A stretch of DNA of 64,000 nucleotides from Shewanella putrefaciens (GCF_016406305.1 NZ_CP066369.1:3800501-3864500), one strand, 5' to 3'. Positions 20,426 to 32,644 are shown, numbered from the stretch's first letter. A program made the numbers and translations. The notes: generated by a model not told the origin, from the letters alone.

Positions 20426-22624
20426 ATGCGTATTGCATTGGTTGCGGCCTTAGTTTTGACATCCGGCATAGCGAATGCCGACGAAGGACAATGGCAACCT
20501 TATCAAATGCCTTCAATTGCAGACAAACTCAGTGAACGCGGAATCGATATTCCTGCTGAAAAACTGGCCGATCTCACAAGCTATCCAATGAACGCCGTTG
20601 TAGGGCTGGGCTATTGTACCGCCAGTTTTGTCTCCCCCCAAGGGCTAGTTGTAACAAACCATCATTGCGCCTATAAGGCGATACAATATAACACTAAGCA
20701 AGAACATAACTATCTAGAACAAGGCTTTTTAGCGACATCCATGGACAAGGAGCCCTCAGCCGGTCCTAACGAGCGTTTATACATCACCGAAGCTGTGACT
20801 GATGTCACCAGCGAAGTGACTAAAGACTTAAGCCAAGATCCCCTACAACGCTACGAAGACATTGAAAATCATAGCAAAGCCTTGATCAAAAGCTGTGAGG
20901 CCGATGCCAATTACCGCTGTAATGTCCGCAGCTTCCATAACGGCCTAGAATACTACTTAATCAAGCAATTGATGATCCGCGATGTGCGCTTAGTGTATGC
21001 ACCGCCCGAAAGTGTCGGCGGCTACGGTGGTGATATCGATAACTACGAGTATCCACGCCACTCGGGGGATTTTGCCTTCCTACGCGCTTATGTGGGCAAA
21101 GACGGTAAACCAGCAGCCTACAGCGAAGATAACATCCCTTACACGCCCAAGAGCTACCTTAAAGTCAATGCCGATGGCGTAAAGGCTGGCGATGGCGTGT
21201 TTGTGGCGGGCTATCCTGGCACCACCAGTCGTTACAATCTCACCAGCGAACTTAAATTTGCCAGCGACTGGCTCTACCCAACGCAGGCAAAACGTTATCA
21301 ATTACAGATTGATACTATCGAAGCCATGGGTCAGGAAGATGCCGACATCGCGATTAAATATGCGGGCAATATGGCGTCTATGGCTAACCGGATGAAAAAG
21401 CTCAACGGTCTGCTGGCGGGCTTTAAAGCCACGGATATCATCGGCATTAAGCAGCAACGTGAAGATGACTTTCTGGCTTGGTTAAAGAAAAACCCTAGCC
21501 TTAATCAAAATCTTATCAGCGAACTAGAAGTGTTACTGGCCGAGCAGCAACTGCAAACCCAAACCAATTATTACTTCACCAATGCCCAATCGAGCACTTT
21601 GCTCACCGCGGCAAACAACCTCTATCGCTTAGCCAAAGAAAAGCAAAAGAGCGATGCGGAACGTGAAATCGGTTACCAAGAGCGCGATTTGGCCATGTTT
21701 AGCTCGCGTCTAAAACGTATCGACTCTAGCTTTCACATTAATGTCGATAAAACCCTTTGGCTACAGGACTTAAATGCCTATTTATCGCAGCCAAATCGTG
21801 TTGCCGCCTTAGATAATATGCTTAAACTCGACGATATGAACGTGAGTTTAGAGGCTAAACTCGCTGGCTTATATTCGCTGACGACGCTGACAGATCAGGC
21901 TCAACGTCTGGCATGGATGGACGCCGATGCCAAAGCCTTTGAAACCAGTAGCGATCCCTTTATTTGCCTAGCAGTCGCACTCTACGACACCAATATGGCC
22001 CAGGAAAAAGCAGAAAAAATCCTTGCGGGTAAATTGTCTACCGCTCGCCCTGCTTACATGGCTGCCGTTATCGACTACTACAAAGCCAACAACTGGCCAG
22101 TGTATCCCGACGCTAACGGTACGCTACGCATCAGCTACGGCATGGTCGATGGTTACCAGTCCCGCGATGCGCTGTACAAACAGCCCTTTACTCGCCTCGA
22201 TGGCATAGCCGCCAAACACACAGGTGTTGAGCCCTATAATGCCCCGAAAAAACTGCTCGATGCGATTAACGGGCAGCGTTTTGGCGATCACTTAGTCAAA
22301 TCCGTGTATCAAGATCCCCGTGGCTGGATTTGCCGTCTATTCTCTTGCTTAGATAAGCCTGAAGAGTTTAACTCAGTGCCGGTTAACTTCTTATCGAGTG
22401 TAGATACCACGGGTGGCAACTCAGGTTCGCCCGTCTTTAACGGTAAAGGAGAACTCGTTGGCCTTAACTTCGACTCCACCTATGAGGCGATTACCAAGGA
22501 TTGGTTCTTCAATCCGACCATCACCCGCGCAGTTCACGTGGATATCCGTTATATCCTATGGATGATGGATGAAGTCGACCATGCCGATAATCTGATTAAA
22601 GAACTGGATTTAGTGAGAAATTAA
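20426..22624 (+). CDS. S46 family dipeptidyl-peptidase, DPP11-like (acidic P1 type)
   Basis: This 732-aa exported protein has a signal peptide (cut near ANADEG, ~18). Family S46 triad: His80 in VVTNHHCA, Asp in GGDIDNYEYPRH, Ser666 in TTGGNSGSPVFN. The residue setting P1 preference (position 673 in Porphyromonas gingivalis numbering) is Ser684 here (GLNFDSTYE). In published work as I remember it, Gly marks DPP7 (hydrophobic P1), while Arg or, in Shewanella, Ser marks DPP11 (Asp/Glu P1). It removes dipeptides in the periplasm for peptide use as food. Monocistronic; a terminator follows. Confidence 0.9.
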   Translation: MRIALVAALVLTSGIANADEGQWQPYQMPSIADKLSERGIDIPAEKLADLTSYPMNAVVGLGYCTASFVSPQGLVVTNHHCAYKAIQYNTKQEHNYLEQGFLATSMDKEPSAGPNERLYITEAVTDVTSEVTKDLSQDPLQRYEDIENHSKALIKSCEADANYRCNVRSFHNGLEYYLIKQLMIRDVRLVYAPPESVGGYGGDIDNYEYPRHSGDFAFLRAYVGKDGKPAAYSEDNIPYTPKSYLKVNADGVKAGDGVFVAGYPGTTSRYNLTSELKFASDWLYPTQAKRYQLQIDTIEAMGQEDADIAIKYAGNMASMANRMKKLNGLLAGFKATDIIGIKQQREDDFLAWLKKNPSLNQNLISELEVLLAEQQLQTQTNYYFTNAQSSTLLTAANNLYRLAKEKQKSDAEREIGYQERDLAMFSSRLKRIDSSFHINVDKTLWLQDLNAYLSQPNRVAALDNMLKLDDMNVSLEAKLAGLYSLTTLTDQAQRLAWMDADAKAFETSSDPFICLAVALYDTNMAQEKAEKILAGKLSTARPAYMAAVIDYYKANNWPVYPDANGTLRISYGMVDGYQSRDALYKQPFTRLDGIAAKHTGVEPYNAPKKLLDAINGQRFGDHLVKSVYQDPRGWICRLFSCLDKPEEFNSVPVNFLSSVDTTGGNSGSPVFNGKGELVGLNFDSTYEAITKDWFFNPTITRAVHVDIRYILWMMDEVDHADNLIKELDLVRN

Positions 22625-22655
22625 CCTTCTAAGCTAAATCAGTTGCACTAGACAA

Positions 22656-22688
22656 AAAACCGCTCACTGTTATGCAATGAGCGGTTTT
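22656..22688 (+). terminator. Rho-independent terminator after the S46 peptidase
   Basis: Arms aaaaccgctca and tgagcggtttt (perfect 11 bp) around an 11-nt loop, followed by TTTA, 32 bp past the stop codon. Confidence 0.85.
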
Positions 22689-22840
22689 TATTTGGGCGAG
22701 CACTTTAGCCACTTATGCACTGTAAGATTGAATAAGTGCCGACATGACTCCCCGCATTCATTCCCAATCAAGCCGCATTCAAGTCAATATCCAGCTGCTA
22801 TCAGCTATATCATGGCGTCCAACATTGAATTTCAGCCATA

Positions 22841-22869
22841 AAAAAACACCGCCGAAGCGGTGTCTTTTT
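22841..22869 (-). terminator. Rho-independent terminator after rplI
   Basis: On the minus strand acaccgc-ttcg-gcggtgt forms a stable UUCG-type hairpin followed by a run of T. Confidence 0.9.
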
Positions 22870-22889
22870 AGATTTAAAGCGAGTCGTAA

Positions 22890-23342
22890 TTAAGCTTCAG
22901 CAACGATAGAAACTTTAACAACAGCTTTAACTTCAGTGTGTAACTGAACTTCAACTTCGAAGTCGCCAGTAGTACGCAGAGCGCCTAATGGTAAACGAAC
23001 TTCTGATTTAGCCAGCTCAACACCAGCAGCAGTAACTGCATCAGCGATGTCACGGTTGCCAACTGAACCAAACAGTTTGCCTTCATCACCGGCTTTAGAA
23101 GCGATAACAACCGCTTCCAGTGCAGTGATTTTCTCAGCGCGTTGGTTAGCAGCAGCTAATTCAGCAGCTAATTTAGCTTCTAATTCAGCGCGACGAGCTT
23201 CAAATACTTTAACGTTGCTTTCGTTAGCAACAACAGCTTTACCTTGTGGCAGCAGGTAGTTACGAGCGTAACCAGCCTTAACTACAACTTGGTCACCCAA
23301 GTTACCTAGGTTAGCGATTTTATCAAGCAGAATAACGTTCAT
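22890..23342 (-). CDS. rplI: 50S ribosomal protein L9
   Basis: Start set at ATG 23342: gagg precedes it, and the upstream in-frame codon is TTG. The 150-aa product begins [19 protein letters not shown] as L9 should, with the long connecting helix [20 protein letters not shown] and a C-terminal domain. L9 binds 23S rRNA and spans away from the L1 stalk base. Last gene of rpsF-priB-rpsR-rplI. Confidence 0.98.
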   Translation of the reverse strand: MNVILLDKIANLGNLGDQVVVKAGYARNYLLPQGKAVVANESNVKVFEARRAELEAKLAAELAAANQRAEKITALEAVVIASKAGDEGKLFGSVGNRDIADAVTAAGVELAKSEVRLPLGALRTTGDFEVEVQLHTEVKAVVKVSIVAEA

Positions 23343-23382
23343 TATCAAATCCTCTATATTCGATTAAGAATTAATACTGCAA

Positions 23383-23927
<545 letters not shown>

Positions 23928-23935
23928 AGATAAAC

Positions 23936-24331
23936 TTACTCACCGATTTCTTCAGCGTGAGCTTCATCGTATGAGCGTTCGCCAGCTGGGCCACGACGTG
24001 AATCGCGCTCATCTCTAGCTCTAGCCATTGGAGATGCTTCAGTAACGGCAACTTTAGTACGCATTACCATGTTACGCAGAACTGCGTCGTTGAAACGGAA
24101 AGCTGTTTCTAGCTCTTCGATCGTCTCTGCAGGTGCTTCAACGTTCATCAGAACGTAGTGAGCTTTGTGCAGATCTTGGATTGGGTAAGCCAGTTGACGA
24201 CGGCCCCAATCTTCTAAACGGTGGATTGTGCCGTTAGCTTCGGTGATAACACCTGTGTAACGCTCAATCATACCTGGTACTTGTTCACTTTGATCTGGGT
24301 GAACCATAAATACGATTTCGTAATGACGCAT
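23936..24331 (-). CDS. rpsF: 30S ribosomal protein S6
   Basis: A 131-aa S6: [18 protein letters not shown] start, [30 protein letters not shown] core, and a charged tail (RDERDSRRG...EEIGE) of the kind glutamylated in some species. An aaggagc Shine-Dalgarno precedes ATG. First gene of the operon. Confidence 0.98.
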   Translation of the reverse strand: MRHYEIVFMVHPDQSEQVPGMIERYTGVITEANGTIHRLEDWGRRQLAYPIQDLHKAHYVLMNVEAPAETIEELETAFRFNDAVLRNMVMRTKVAVTEASPMARARDERDSRRGPAGERSYDEAHAEEIGE

Positions 24332-24354
24332 TTATTGCTCCTTACGGTTATGTA

Positions 24355-24389
24355 GCCTCGTTATTGGCTCAGTCAAACCAAATGGAGGC
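24355..24389 (-). promoter_or_regulatory. Candidate S6:S18 leader element upstream of rpsF
   Basis: On the minus strand a two-tier stem (gcctc/gaggc outer, ttgg/ccaa inner) is followed closely by a CCG and the rpsF Shine-Dalgarno. S6:S18 leaders that repress this operon share a CCG next to a stem. The match is by eye only. Confidence 0.3.
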
Positions 24390-24544
24390 AAGGAACGAAA
24401 AATAGTGACTGATTTGAGCGCGAGATAGTACAGAAAGCAGACGCGAAACTCAAGCAATAACTTTGCCTCGAGTGTCAATACGGGTATGATGGCGCCTCGC
24501 CCCCGTTCGGACAGCCAAAATCAGCCAACCAAGAATAAAATACA

Positions 24545-25288
24545 ATGCTAAAAGTTATTGCTCCAATGAGTTTGTTTTGCCTCTCTTTCCCGGCAGTTGC
24601 GCTCGTTCCACCCGATTATCAGGAACCGCCCAGCGATTTTACTGCGGAAATCGAAGCGGGCTTGCAACTGAATACGGGCAATACTGAATCCAGCAGTTTT
24701 AATGGTCGAACCCAACTGATTTACGATACTAAGCAAACCAAACAAGAAGCCACGCTCAAGGCTTACTTTGCGTCCGAAAAAAGCGAAGTCACCTCAGAAA
24801 AATATGAGTTACAGTTACAGACCAACTATAAGCTCACTAAGGGTTATATCTTTGGCCGCGGAGATTTTACTTGGGATCAGTTCGGTAGTTACACACAAAT
24901 ATCTACACTTTCAAGCGGTTATGGTTTTAACGCTATCAATAGTTATAAAACTAAGCTCAGTCTCGAGGTCGGCCCAGGTTATCGATATAACATGCCAGCA
25001 GAGTCGGTCACTATCCCAGATCCTGATGCCGAAAAAGACGTCATTCTTCGTACCGCAGCAAAGTTCTCTCAAAAACTGCAAGAATATAGCAGTCTCAATG
25101 CCGATCTCACCGCCGAGGTGGGCGAGAATAACAACACCCTCACATTAGATATGAACTATAAGAATCTGGTGTTTCAAGATTGGGCATTTAAGATAGGTAT
25201 GAACATCAAATATACCGAAATCGTACCAGAAGGAAGCCAGCAGACCGACACTATCACCACATTCAACCTGCTCTATACCTTTAGATAA
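24545..25288 (+). CDS. DUF481 family outer-membrane barrel protein
   Basis: A 247-aa protein with a signal peptide (SLFCLSFPAVALVPP). Mature chain: EIEAGLQLNTGNTESSSFNGRTQLIYDTKQTKQE and alternating strands to the C-terminal NLLYTFR, matching DUF481 (YdiY-type) salt-induced or putative outer-membrane proteins. FGRGDFTWDQFGSYT in the middle is typical. Function unknown. Monocistronic. Confidence 0.85.
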   Translation: MLKVIAPMSLFCLSFPAVALVPPDYQEPPSDFTAEIEAGLQLNTGNTESSSFNGRTQLIYDTKQTKQEATLKAYFASEKSEVTSEKYELQLQTNYKLTKGYIFGRGDFTWDQFGSYTQISTLSSGYGFNAINSYKTKLSLEVGPGYRYNMPAESVTIPDPDAEKDVILRTAAKFSQKLQEYSSLNADLTAEVGENNNTLTLDMNYKNLVFQDWAFKIGMNIKYTEIVPEGSQQTDTITTFNLLYTFR

Positions 25289-25466
25289 ATCCGATAGAAA
25301 GCGGCTTGGCTGAAATAATCCCCCCTCAGCCAAATCCCGTTGCAACACAATTTAGTGATCAACACATAAAAACGCTAACTTAATCGATAAATACCAACAA
25401 TTTGCAACACCGAATAAACACTAACTCCTGATATACTCACCCGAGCAATCTTACAAGGAGTCGTTT

Positions 25467-26942
25467 ATGGCCAACCCGCTACGTACTTTCGCCTCTTTAT
25501 ATAGCACCACGTTATTAACTGTGCTGGCAGGCGGTTTACTGACGACCTATTTGGGACTCAGACTCTCGGTCACCCATGTTCCACAGCTTTGGATTGGTGC
25601 CATGATGTCAGCCTATTACGTTGGTCTGGTGGCGGGGTCCAAGATCGGCCATAGACTTATCGCCCAGGTTGGTCATATTCGTGCCTTTGTCGCCAGCGCC
25701 GGAATTGTCGCCGCTTCGGCCTTAGGTCATGCCCTTGTCGATCAATTAGCCATTTGGATATTACTTCGACTTATCGTCGGCATGGGCATGATGTGCCAGT
25801 ATATGGTGCTCGAAAGCTGGCTGAATGAACAGGCGGAGAGCAGCCAACGCGGCACAGTTTTCGCCAGCTATATGATAGTCTCTTACTTTGGCTTGATATT
25901 AGGCCAAGGCGCCATCAGTATTTACCCCGAACTGGGCTTAGAGCCGCTGCTTCTTATCGCCATTTGTTTTGCCCTGTGTATCGTCCCCATTTCATTAACA
26001 CGTCGCATTCACCCTGCGCCCTTAGTGCCAGCACCGCTGAAAATTGCCCATTATTGGAAAAAAGCCCCGCAGGCCCTGACAACGATTGCCATAGGTAGCA
26101 TGATAGTGGGCTCCTTTTATGGTCTCGCCCCAGCCTACGCCAGCAATTTAGGGTTACCCCCAGAGAAAGTCGCCACTTATATGACGGCCACTATTCTCGC
26201 GGGTCTTTTGGCACAATGGCCAATGGGAAAACTGTCCGACATTATGTCCCGCAGCCGACTTATCCGTATCAATTGCATTCTCTTGGGGATTCTAGCTTTA
26301 GGCATCGCCATCACCCCCTATCACCCTGTGGTTTCACTGGTGATGACGTTTCTCTTCGGTATTTTAGGCTTTACCTTCTATCCGCTCGCCACCGCACTCG
26401 CCAACTCTCGGGTTGAACAGAGCGATAGAGTGGGATTATCGGCCACTATTTTGCTCACCTTTGGCCTAGGTGCCAGTATTGGCCCCCTTATCGCCTCGAC
26501 ACTGATGCAATGGCTTGGTAACAGTATGCTCTATGGCTTTATGTCGGCCTGCACCTTAATCTTGTTTTTACGCCTGCGTTATGTACATTCACAGCAAAAG
26601 GCCGAAACCCATGTGACCCAAGACTATATGATGGCAACGGGGGACTTAGTGTCATCGCCCCTTGCAGCAGCCCTCGATCCCCGTGTCGATGTCGAGTCGA
26701 TTCAGGATCAAATGACCCCGACATCTAACAATGATGAAGATGACTTAGGGGCCGATGCGACTGAACAGGGTGAAGATGAAGAAGACTTAGAGGAGGAGCA
26801 ACAACTTGTGTTTAGTTTTGACTTTGAGCCCGTTAGTACACTCAGCCCACTGGGTGATTCTTTAACACAGGCCGATGAGCAAACCGAGCAGCAAACAGTT
26901 GACCCCGTATCCGCCCAGAATGACTTAACAAAAGCGCTTTAG
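25467..26942 (+). CDS. MFS transporter, YcaD-like, with long acidic cytoplasmic tail
   Basis: A 491-aa protein. Residues ~1-380 form a 12-helix major facilitator: LTTYLGLRLSV, the GSKIGHRLIAQVGHIRAF motif A-like loop, MCQYMVLESWLNEQ (typical of YcaD-type carriers) and AQWPMGKLSDIMSRSRLI between helices 6 and 8. The last ~105 residues are not membrane: very acidic (NNDEDDLGADATEQGEDEEDLEEEQQ) and Gln/Thr-rich. Substrate unknown. An aaggag Shine-Dalgarno lies ahead of ATG. Confidence 0.85.
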   Translation: MANPLRTFASLYSTTLLTVLAGGLLTTYLGLRLSVTHVPQLWIGAMMSAYYVGLVAGSKIGHRLIAQVGHIRAFVASAGIVAASALGHALVDQLAIWILLRLIVGMGMMCQYMVLESWLNEQAESSQRGTVFASYMIVSYFGLILGQGAISIYPELGLEPLLLIAICFALCIVPISLTRRIHPAPLVPAPLKIAHYWKKAPQALTTIAIGSMIVGSFYGLAPAYASNLGLPPEKVATYMTATILAGLLAQWPMGKLSDIMSRSRLIRINCILLGILALGIAITPYHPVVSLVMTFLFGILGFTFYPLATALANSRVEQSDRVGLSATILLTFGLGASIGPLIASTLMQWLGNSMLYGFMSACTLILFLRLRYVHSQQKAETHVTQDYMMATGDLVSSPLAAALDPRVDVESIQDQMTPTSNNDEDDLGADATEQGEDEEDLEEEQQLVFSFDFEPVSTLSPLGDSLTQADEQTEQQTVDPVSAQNDLTKAL

Positions 26943-26959
26943 CGACTAAAAAGCCATAA

Positions 26960-26986
26960 AAAAAGACGGAATTTATCCGTCTTTTT
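26960..26986 (+). terminator. Bidirectional terminator between the MFS gene and rlmB
   Basis: Perfect arms aaaaagacgga / tccgtcttttt around attta. It serves convergent transcripts. Confidence 0.88.
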
Positions 26987-27012
26987 CATTTATGACAATG
27001 CACTAGTGGATA

Positions 27013-27759
27013 TTACAATCCGCTGCGGCGTTGACGCACGGCTTCGAATAAACAAATGCCAGTGGCTACCGACACGTTCAAACTCGACACGCTTCCCGCC
27101 ATCGGAATGGAAATCAACGAATCACAGGACTCGCGGCTTAAACGGCGCAATCCTTTATCTTCAGCGCCCATAGCAATCGCCAGCGGCCCCTTAAGATCGG
27201 CTTGATATAACTCACAATCCGCCTCGCCCGCCGTACCCACGATCCAAATGCCTTTTTCCTGCAGATGGCGCATAGTGCGCGCAAGGTTAGTCACTTGGAA
27301 TAAGGGCACAGTTTCGGCTGCGCCGCAGGCCACTTTACTCACGGTAGCGGTTAAACCAACGGAGTTATCCTTAGGAACGATAATCCCCTGTACACCCGCC
27401 GCATCGGCATTACGTAGGCAAGCACCTAGGTTATGGGGATCGGTAACACCATCTAAAATCAGCAAAAAGGGCAATTCTGTTTTAGCCAATAAATCGTCTA
27501 AATCATGCTCACTCAATACCTTTGCCGCTTTTACACGTGCAACTATGCCTTGGTGTTGGCTGCTTTCAGCCTTGTCGTCTAACGCTTTACGGGAAGCCAC
27601 TTGAATCGTTGTGCCAAAGGCCTTGGCCTGATTAGCCAATACAGTTAAACGCTCATCATCACGGCCCTGCAATAACCAAAGCTCAATAATCCGCTCGGGG
27701 CTATGCTTTAACAGGGCCTCGACTGCGTGGATCCCAAAAATAATATCTTGTTTTTTCAT
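27013..27759 (-). CDS. rlmB: 23S rRNA (guanosine-2251-2'-O)-methyltransferase
   Basis: A 248-aa SPOUT methyltransferase. N-terminal substrate-binding domain ([17 protein letters not shown]), then the knot: [22 protein letters not shown] (motif 1), [14 protein letters not shown] (motif 2), [20 protein letters not shown] (motif 3). It methylates the P-loop G2251. The gene abuts rnr with no gap, as in enterobacteria. Confidence 0.96.
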   Translation of the reverse strand: MKKQDIIFGIHAVEALLKHSPERIIELWLLQGRDDERLTVLANQAKAFGTTIQVASRKALDDKAESSQHQGIVARVKAAKVLSEHDLDDLLAKTELPFLLILDGVTDPHNLGACLRNADAAGVQGIIVPKDNSVGLTATVSKVACGAAETVPLFQVTNLARTMRHLQEKGIWIVGTAGEADCELYQADLKGPLAIAMGAEDKGLRRLSRESCDSLISIPMAGSVSSLNVSVATGICLFEAVRQRRSGL

Positions 27760-30174
27760 TTATTTCTTTCTCGTGCTCCGCTTAGCGGCCTTAGGCTTTT
27801 TAGCCGGACTTTTTACATCTTTCTTTGCTTTGGCACTCGCCTTGGGTTTAGCCTTAGCGGAACTGGTTTTCGATTTAGCCGTCCCAGTTTTAGTCGCCTT
27901 AGCCAACTTTGCGCCTTCACGATTGACGCGCTCACGGGCCGTTAGCGGCTTATCGCGGCTGGCAGATGCTTTACGCTTGCCGCCTTTACTGTCATCGCCA
28001 AGCATAAGCAAATCAATCTGTCTGTCATCTAGATTAACCGCCGCAACCTTAACCGTCACAGGATCGCCAACCTGATAGATCTGCCCCGTATTCTCGCCGA
28101 TAAGACGCTGGCGCATAGGGTCAAATTGATAGTAATCGCTTCCTAGGCTTGAGATATGCACTAAGCCATCGATAAATAGCTCATTGAGGCGAACAAACAA
28201 ACCAAAACTGGTTACTGAAGCAATCACAGCATCAAAGGTATCGCCAACGTGATCCTGCATAAACTCGCACTTGAGCCAATCGCTAACATCGCGAGTCGCT
28301 TCATCGGCACGGCGCTCTGTGGTCGAACACTCTTCACCTAATTGATCGAGCTCATCGAGTTGATAGTGATAACCACCATCCTGCGTCCACTTCTCTGTCG
28401 CCTCACCACGCTCCTTCGCCAGCAAATAACGAATGACTCGGTGGAGTATAAGATCAGGATAACGTCGAATTGGCGAGGTAAAATGCGCGTATTCTTCTAA
28501 AGCCAAACCAAAATGGCCTTCATTATCCGGCGTGTAAATCGCCTGGCGCATTGAGCGCAGCAACATCACTTGGATAAGTTCGGCATCGGGACGGTCGGCG
28601 ATTTGTAACATGACGTTCTGATAATCCGACGGAGTAGGTTCAAGGCCGCCGGTCATTGTCAAACCGCGTTCAGCAAGAAACTCTTTGAAGTTCGCCAATT
28701 TTTGCTCAGATGGCGCTTCGTGCACACGGTACAAGACTTCGCCTTTGTGTTTTTTCACAAATTTGGCCGCGGAAACGTTAGCCAAAATCATACATTCTTC
28801 AATGATTTTATGGGCTTGATTACGACCACGCGGCACAATTTTCTCAATCTTGCGCTGCTCATTGAAAATGAATTGAGTTTCCATAGTCTCAAACGCAATC
28901 GCGCCACGCTCGGCTCTTTGCTCATCGAGCGCGAGGTACAATGACTGTAAACACTGCAAATGCGGGAACAAGCTTTCATGTTCAGGCGCAATCGGCCCAC
29001 CTTCTAACATGGCTGCCACTTGGGTATAAGTAAAACGCGCGTGTGAGTGCATCACCGCTGGGTAAAACTTGTAACCCGATAACTTGCCTTTAGCAGACAC
29101 TGTCATCTCGGCGACCATACATAAACGGTCAACATGGGGATTGAGTGAACACAGGCCGTTGGAGATTTTTTCCGGTAACATAGGGATAACTTGCGACGGG
29201 AAATATACCGAGTTACCACGGGCACGCGCCTCGGCATCTAAGGCCGAATCGGTCCGCACATAGTAACTCACATCCGCAATCGCGACCCATAAACGCCAGC
29301 CGCCGCTCGGCTTAACTTCGGCATAAACCGCATCGTCGAAATCGCGGGCATCTTCCCCATCGATAGTCACTAATGGCAGATGACGCAGGTCAACACGGCC
29401 GACTTTATCGGCTTCGACCACTTCATCGGGGATGCGGCGCAGTTTCTTCTCGATCACAGGTGACCAAGTATGGGGTAAATCATAATTACGCAGGGCAATT
29501 TCGATTTCCATCCCCGGCGCCATTTGCTTACCGAGCACTTCGGTGACTTTACCCGCAGCTTTAACAAAACGCCCGGGACGGCGGGTTAACTCCACCACGA
29601 CCACATCGCCCTGACGGGCGCCATTGCGGTCTTCATTGGCGACTAAGATTTCTTGGGTAATTCGCTTATCATCGGCAATCACAAAGGCCATGCCGCTGTC
29701 CACGTGGTAACGGCCGACAATCGCGGCGCTGCGTGGCTGAATAAGTCGCACGATACGTGCTTCACGGCGGCCTTTACGGTCCATGCCCGCCTTTTGAGCC
29801 AGCACTTTATCGCCGTGGAAATACATCAGCATATCGCGGTTAGAGATAAATAAATCATCACCACCTTCGTCGGGTTTGAAAAAGCCGAAGCCTTCTCTAT
29901 GCCCAAGCACAGTTCCGGAAATAAGATCCATCTTCTCGGGTAAGCCATAGCTCTGCCCACGGGTGAACACTAGCTCGCCATCGCGCTCCATCGCCCGTAG
30001 GCGACGGCGCAGGGCTTCAAGCTGCTCTTCTTCGTGGATGTTTAACGCCGCGGCAATGCTGTCACGGGTTATAGGTGATTTCTGAGAACGTAAGTAATCG
30101 ATAATATACTCACGGCTTGGGATAGGGTTTTCGTACTTATCCTGTTCACGCTCAAAATGAGGGTCTTTAATCAT
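27760..30174 (-). CDS. rnr: Ribonuclease R
   Basis: An 804-aa RNB-family 3'-5' exoribonuclease. In order: N-terminal helix-turn-helix ([26 protein letters not shown]), cold-shock domains, RNB domain with [18 protein letters not shown] acidic catalytic residues, S1 domain ([25 protein letters not shown]), and a Lys/Ala/Ser-rich tail (~80 residues), a feature of RNase R that helps unwind RNA and bind ribosomes. RNase II lacks that HTH and basic tail. Confidence 0.97.
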   Translation of the reverse strand: MIKDPHFEREQDKYENPIPSREYIIDYLRSQKSPITRDSIAAALNIHEEEQLEALRRRLRAMERDGELVFTRGQSYGLPEKMDLISGTVLGHREGFGFFKPDEGGDDLFISNRDMLMYFHGDKVLAQKAGMDRKGRREARIVRLIQPRSAAIVGRYHVDSGMAFVIADDKRITQEILVANEDRNGARQGDVVVVELTRRPGRFVKAAGKVTEVLGKQMAPGMEIEIALRNYDLPHTWSPVIEKKLRRIPDEVVEADKVGRVDLRHLPLVTIDGEDARDFDDAVYAEVKPSGGWRLWVAIADVSYYVRTDSALDAEARARGNSVYFPSQVIPMLPEKISNGLCSLNPHVDRLCMVAEMTVSAKGKLSGYKFYPAVMHSHARFTYTQVAAMLEGGPIAPEHESLFPHLQCLQSLYLALDEQRAERGAIAFETMETQFIFNEQRKIEKIVPRGRNQAHKIIEECMILANVSAAKFVKKHKGEVLYRVHEAPSEQKLANFKEFLAERGLTMTGGLEPTPSDYQNVMLQIADRPDAELIQVMLLRSMRQAIYTPDNEGHFGLALEEYAHFTSPIRRYPDLILHRVIRYLLAKERGEATEKWTQDGGYHYQLDELDQLGEECSTTERRADEATRDVSDWLKCEFMQDHVGDTFDAVIASVTSFGLFVRLNELFIDGLVHISSLGSDYYQFDPMRQRLIGENTGQIYQVGDPVTVKVAAVNLDDRQIDLLMLGDDSKGGKRKASASRDKPLTARERVNREGAKLAKATKTGTAKSKTSSAKAKPKASAKAKKDVKSPAKKPKAAKRSTRKK

Positions 30175-30213
30175 TCAATATCCAAATAATGTGTCCCTGC
30201 TTTCAGAGACATC

Positions 30214-30834
30214 CTAATGGGTTCGCAACTGAGCTTGCTGAGCCCGCGCCACTGCACTTGGGGGCATTTTAGCTGCTAACACCTGCAGTAAAGATAAGGC
30301 TTTATTCTTAGTCGCCTCATCCGCAAAAACATCGTTATATAACCAGTGATAGGCCATCTCATAATCTCGTGGACTACCATAACCTTCACCGAATAAACGC
30401 ACTAACATCATACGAGCGGGTAAGCTGCCACCCGCTGCTGCCGGCAGTAAATAGTTAACTGCACGGTCTTTATTACGAATAACAAATTTACCACTCTGGT
30501 AATACTCGGCAAGTTTTACCATAGCCTCAGGGCTGCCTTGCTCGGCCGAGTCCCGTAGCAAGTTCATCCCCTTCCCGGGATTTGCCTTCACACAGGCCCC
30601 ATGATTAAGCATTTCGCCCCATAGGAACTGATATAGCGGCTGTTTCAAGACTTCGGCACGCGCCTCTATATCTTGAACTAGCTGGCAGTCATCACGCTTC
30701 ACTTTCGCTAAGTATTGATTACTATTGATCAACTCAAGCAGCTGAGCTTGACTATAAATATCCACAGCCTGTGTTTCTGCAAAACACATTGAAGATACTA
30801 AGGGCAGTAGTGCAACTAATGCTGTACGTAGCAT
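30214..30834 (-). CDS. motX: Flagellar stator-associated protein MotX (Sel1-repeat)
   Basis: The start at 30834 is chosen over the longer frame: a gagag Shine-Dalgarno precedes it and the product then begins with a signal peptide (LRTALVALLPLVSSMCFAET). The 206-aa periplasmic protein has Sel1-type repeats (GMNLLRDSAEQGSPEAMVKLAEYYQSG, RAVNYLLPAAAGGSLPARMMLVRLFGEG). MotX forms the T-ring with MotY and holds sodium stators at the polar flagellum. I remember the Shewanella motX as lying between purA and rnr, the position found here. Cysteines in DDCQLVQ and NHGACVK may form a disulfide. Confidence 0.87.
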   Translation of the reverse strand: MLRTALVALLPLVSSMCFAETQAVDIYSQAQLLELINSNQYLAKVKRDDCQLVQDIEARAEVLKQPLYQFLWGEMLNHGACVKANPGKGMNLLRDSAEQGSPEAMVKLAEYYQSGKFVIRNKDRAVNYLLPAAAGGSLPARMMLVRLFGEGYGSPRDYEMAYHWLYNDVFADEATKNKALSLLQVLAAKMPPSAVARAQQAQLRTH

Positions 30835-30963
30835 AACGACTCTCAATGACAATAGGGTGAATACTTGCATCGGCAGTATAACCTATTTCTTGAGCTTGAG
30901 CTGATTTCTTGAGCTAAACATCTAACCACAGAAACGAATAGAGAAAGGCATAAAGCAGCGGAG

Positions 30964-30989
30964 AAAAAGGCCGTGAAACACGGCCTTTT
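30964..30989 (-). terminator. Rho-independent terminator after purA
   Basis: On the minus strand aaaaggccgtg-ttt-cacggccttttt, a strong stem with a T run, 6 bp beyond the purA stop. Confidence 0.9.
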
Positions 30990-30994
30990 AAGTC

Positions 30995-32323
<1,329 letters not shown>

Positions 32324-32356
32324 CTAACAGATTTTAACGGCCAAGTGGTAAGGCAT

Positions 32357-32545
32357 TTATGAAAAAATAATCAAAATAACGACCCCAGAAGTGACTAAAG
32401 CACCGCCTATTCTGCGTAAAACTTGCTGATTTTGATTAGAAAGTTCATTCAAATAACGACGCCATTTATTGGGGAATAACAGCGGGCCTACGCCCTCTAG
32501 AATCAACACCAATGCAACCGCCAGCATAAATAATTGAAATGTCAT
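32357..32545 (-). CDS. DUF2065 family small membrane protein (YjeT)
   Basis: A 62-aa protein with two transmembrane helices (FQLFMLAVALVLILEGVGPLLF and IGGALVTSGVVILIIFS) joined by a basic loop (PNKWRRYLNELSNQNQQVLRR). This is YjeT/DUF2065, function unknown. Its purA-linked position is conserved. Confidence 0.88.
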   Translation of the reverse strand: MTFQLFMLAVALVLILEGVGPLLFPNKWRRYLNELSNQNQQVLRRIGGALVTSGVVILIIFS

Positions 32546-32599
32546 CTTCCCCTCTCAAGTTCTACTTTATTTTCCAGATGATAGCCAAATTCAGCCAAT

Positions 32600-32627
32600 A
32601 AAAAACCCAGCATAAGCTGGGTTTTTT
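32600..32627 (-). terminator. Rho-independent terminator after rpsI
   Basis: Perfect 12-bp arms aaaaaacccagc / gctgggtttttt around ataa; 18 bp past the rpsI stop. Confidence 0.92.
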
Positions 32628-32644
32628 GATATTCCGAAAACGTA

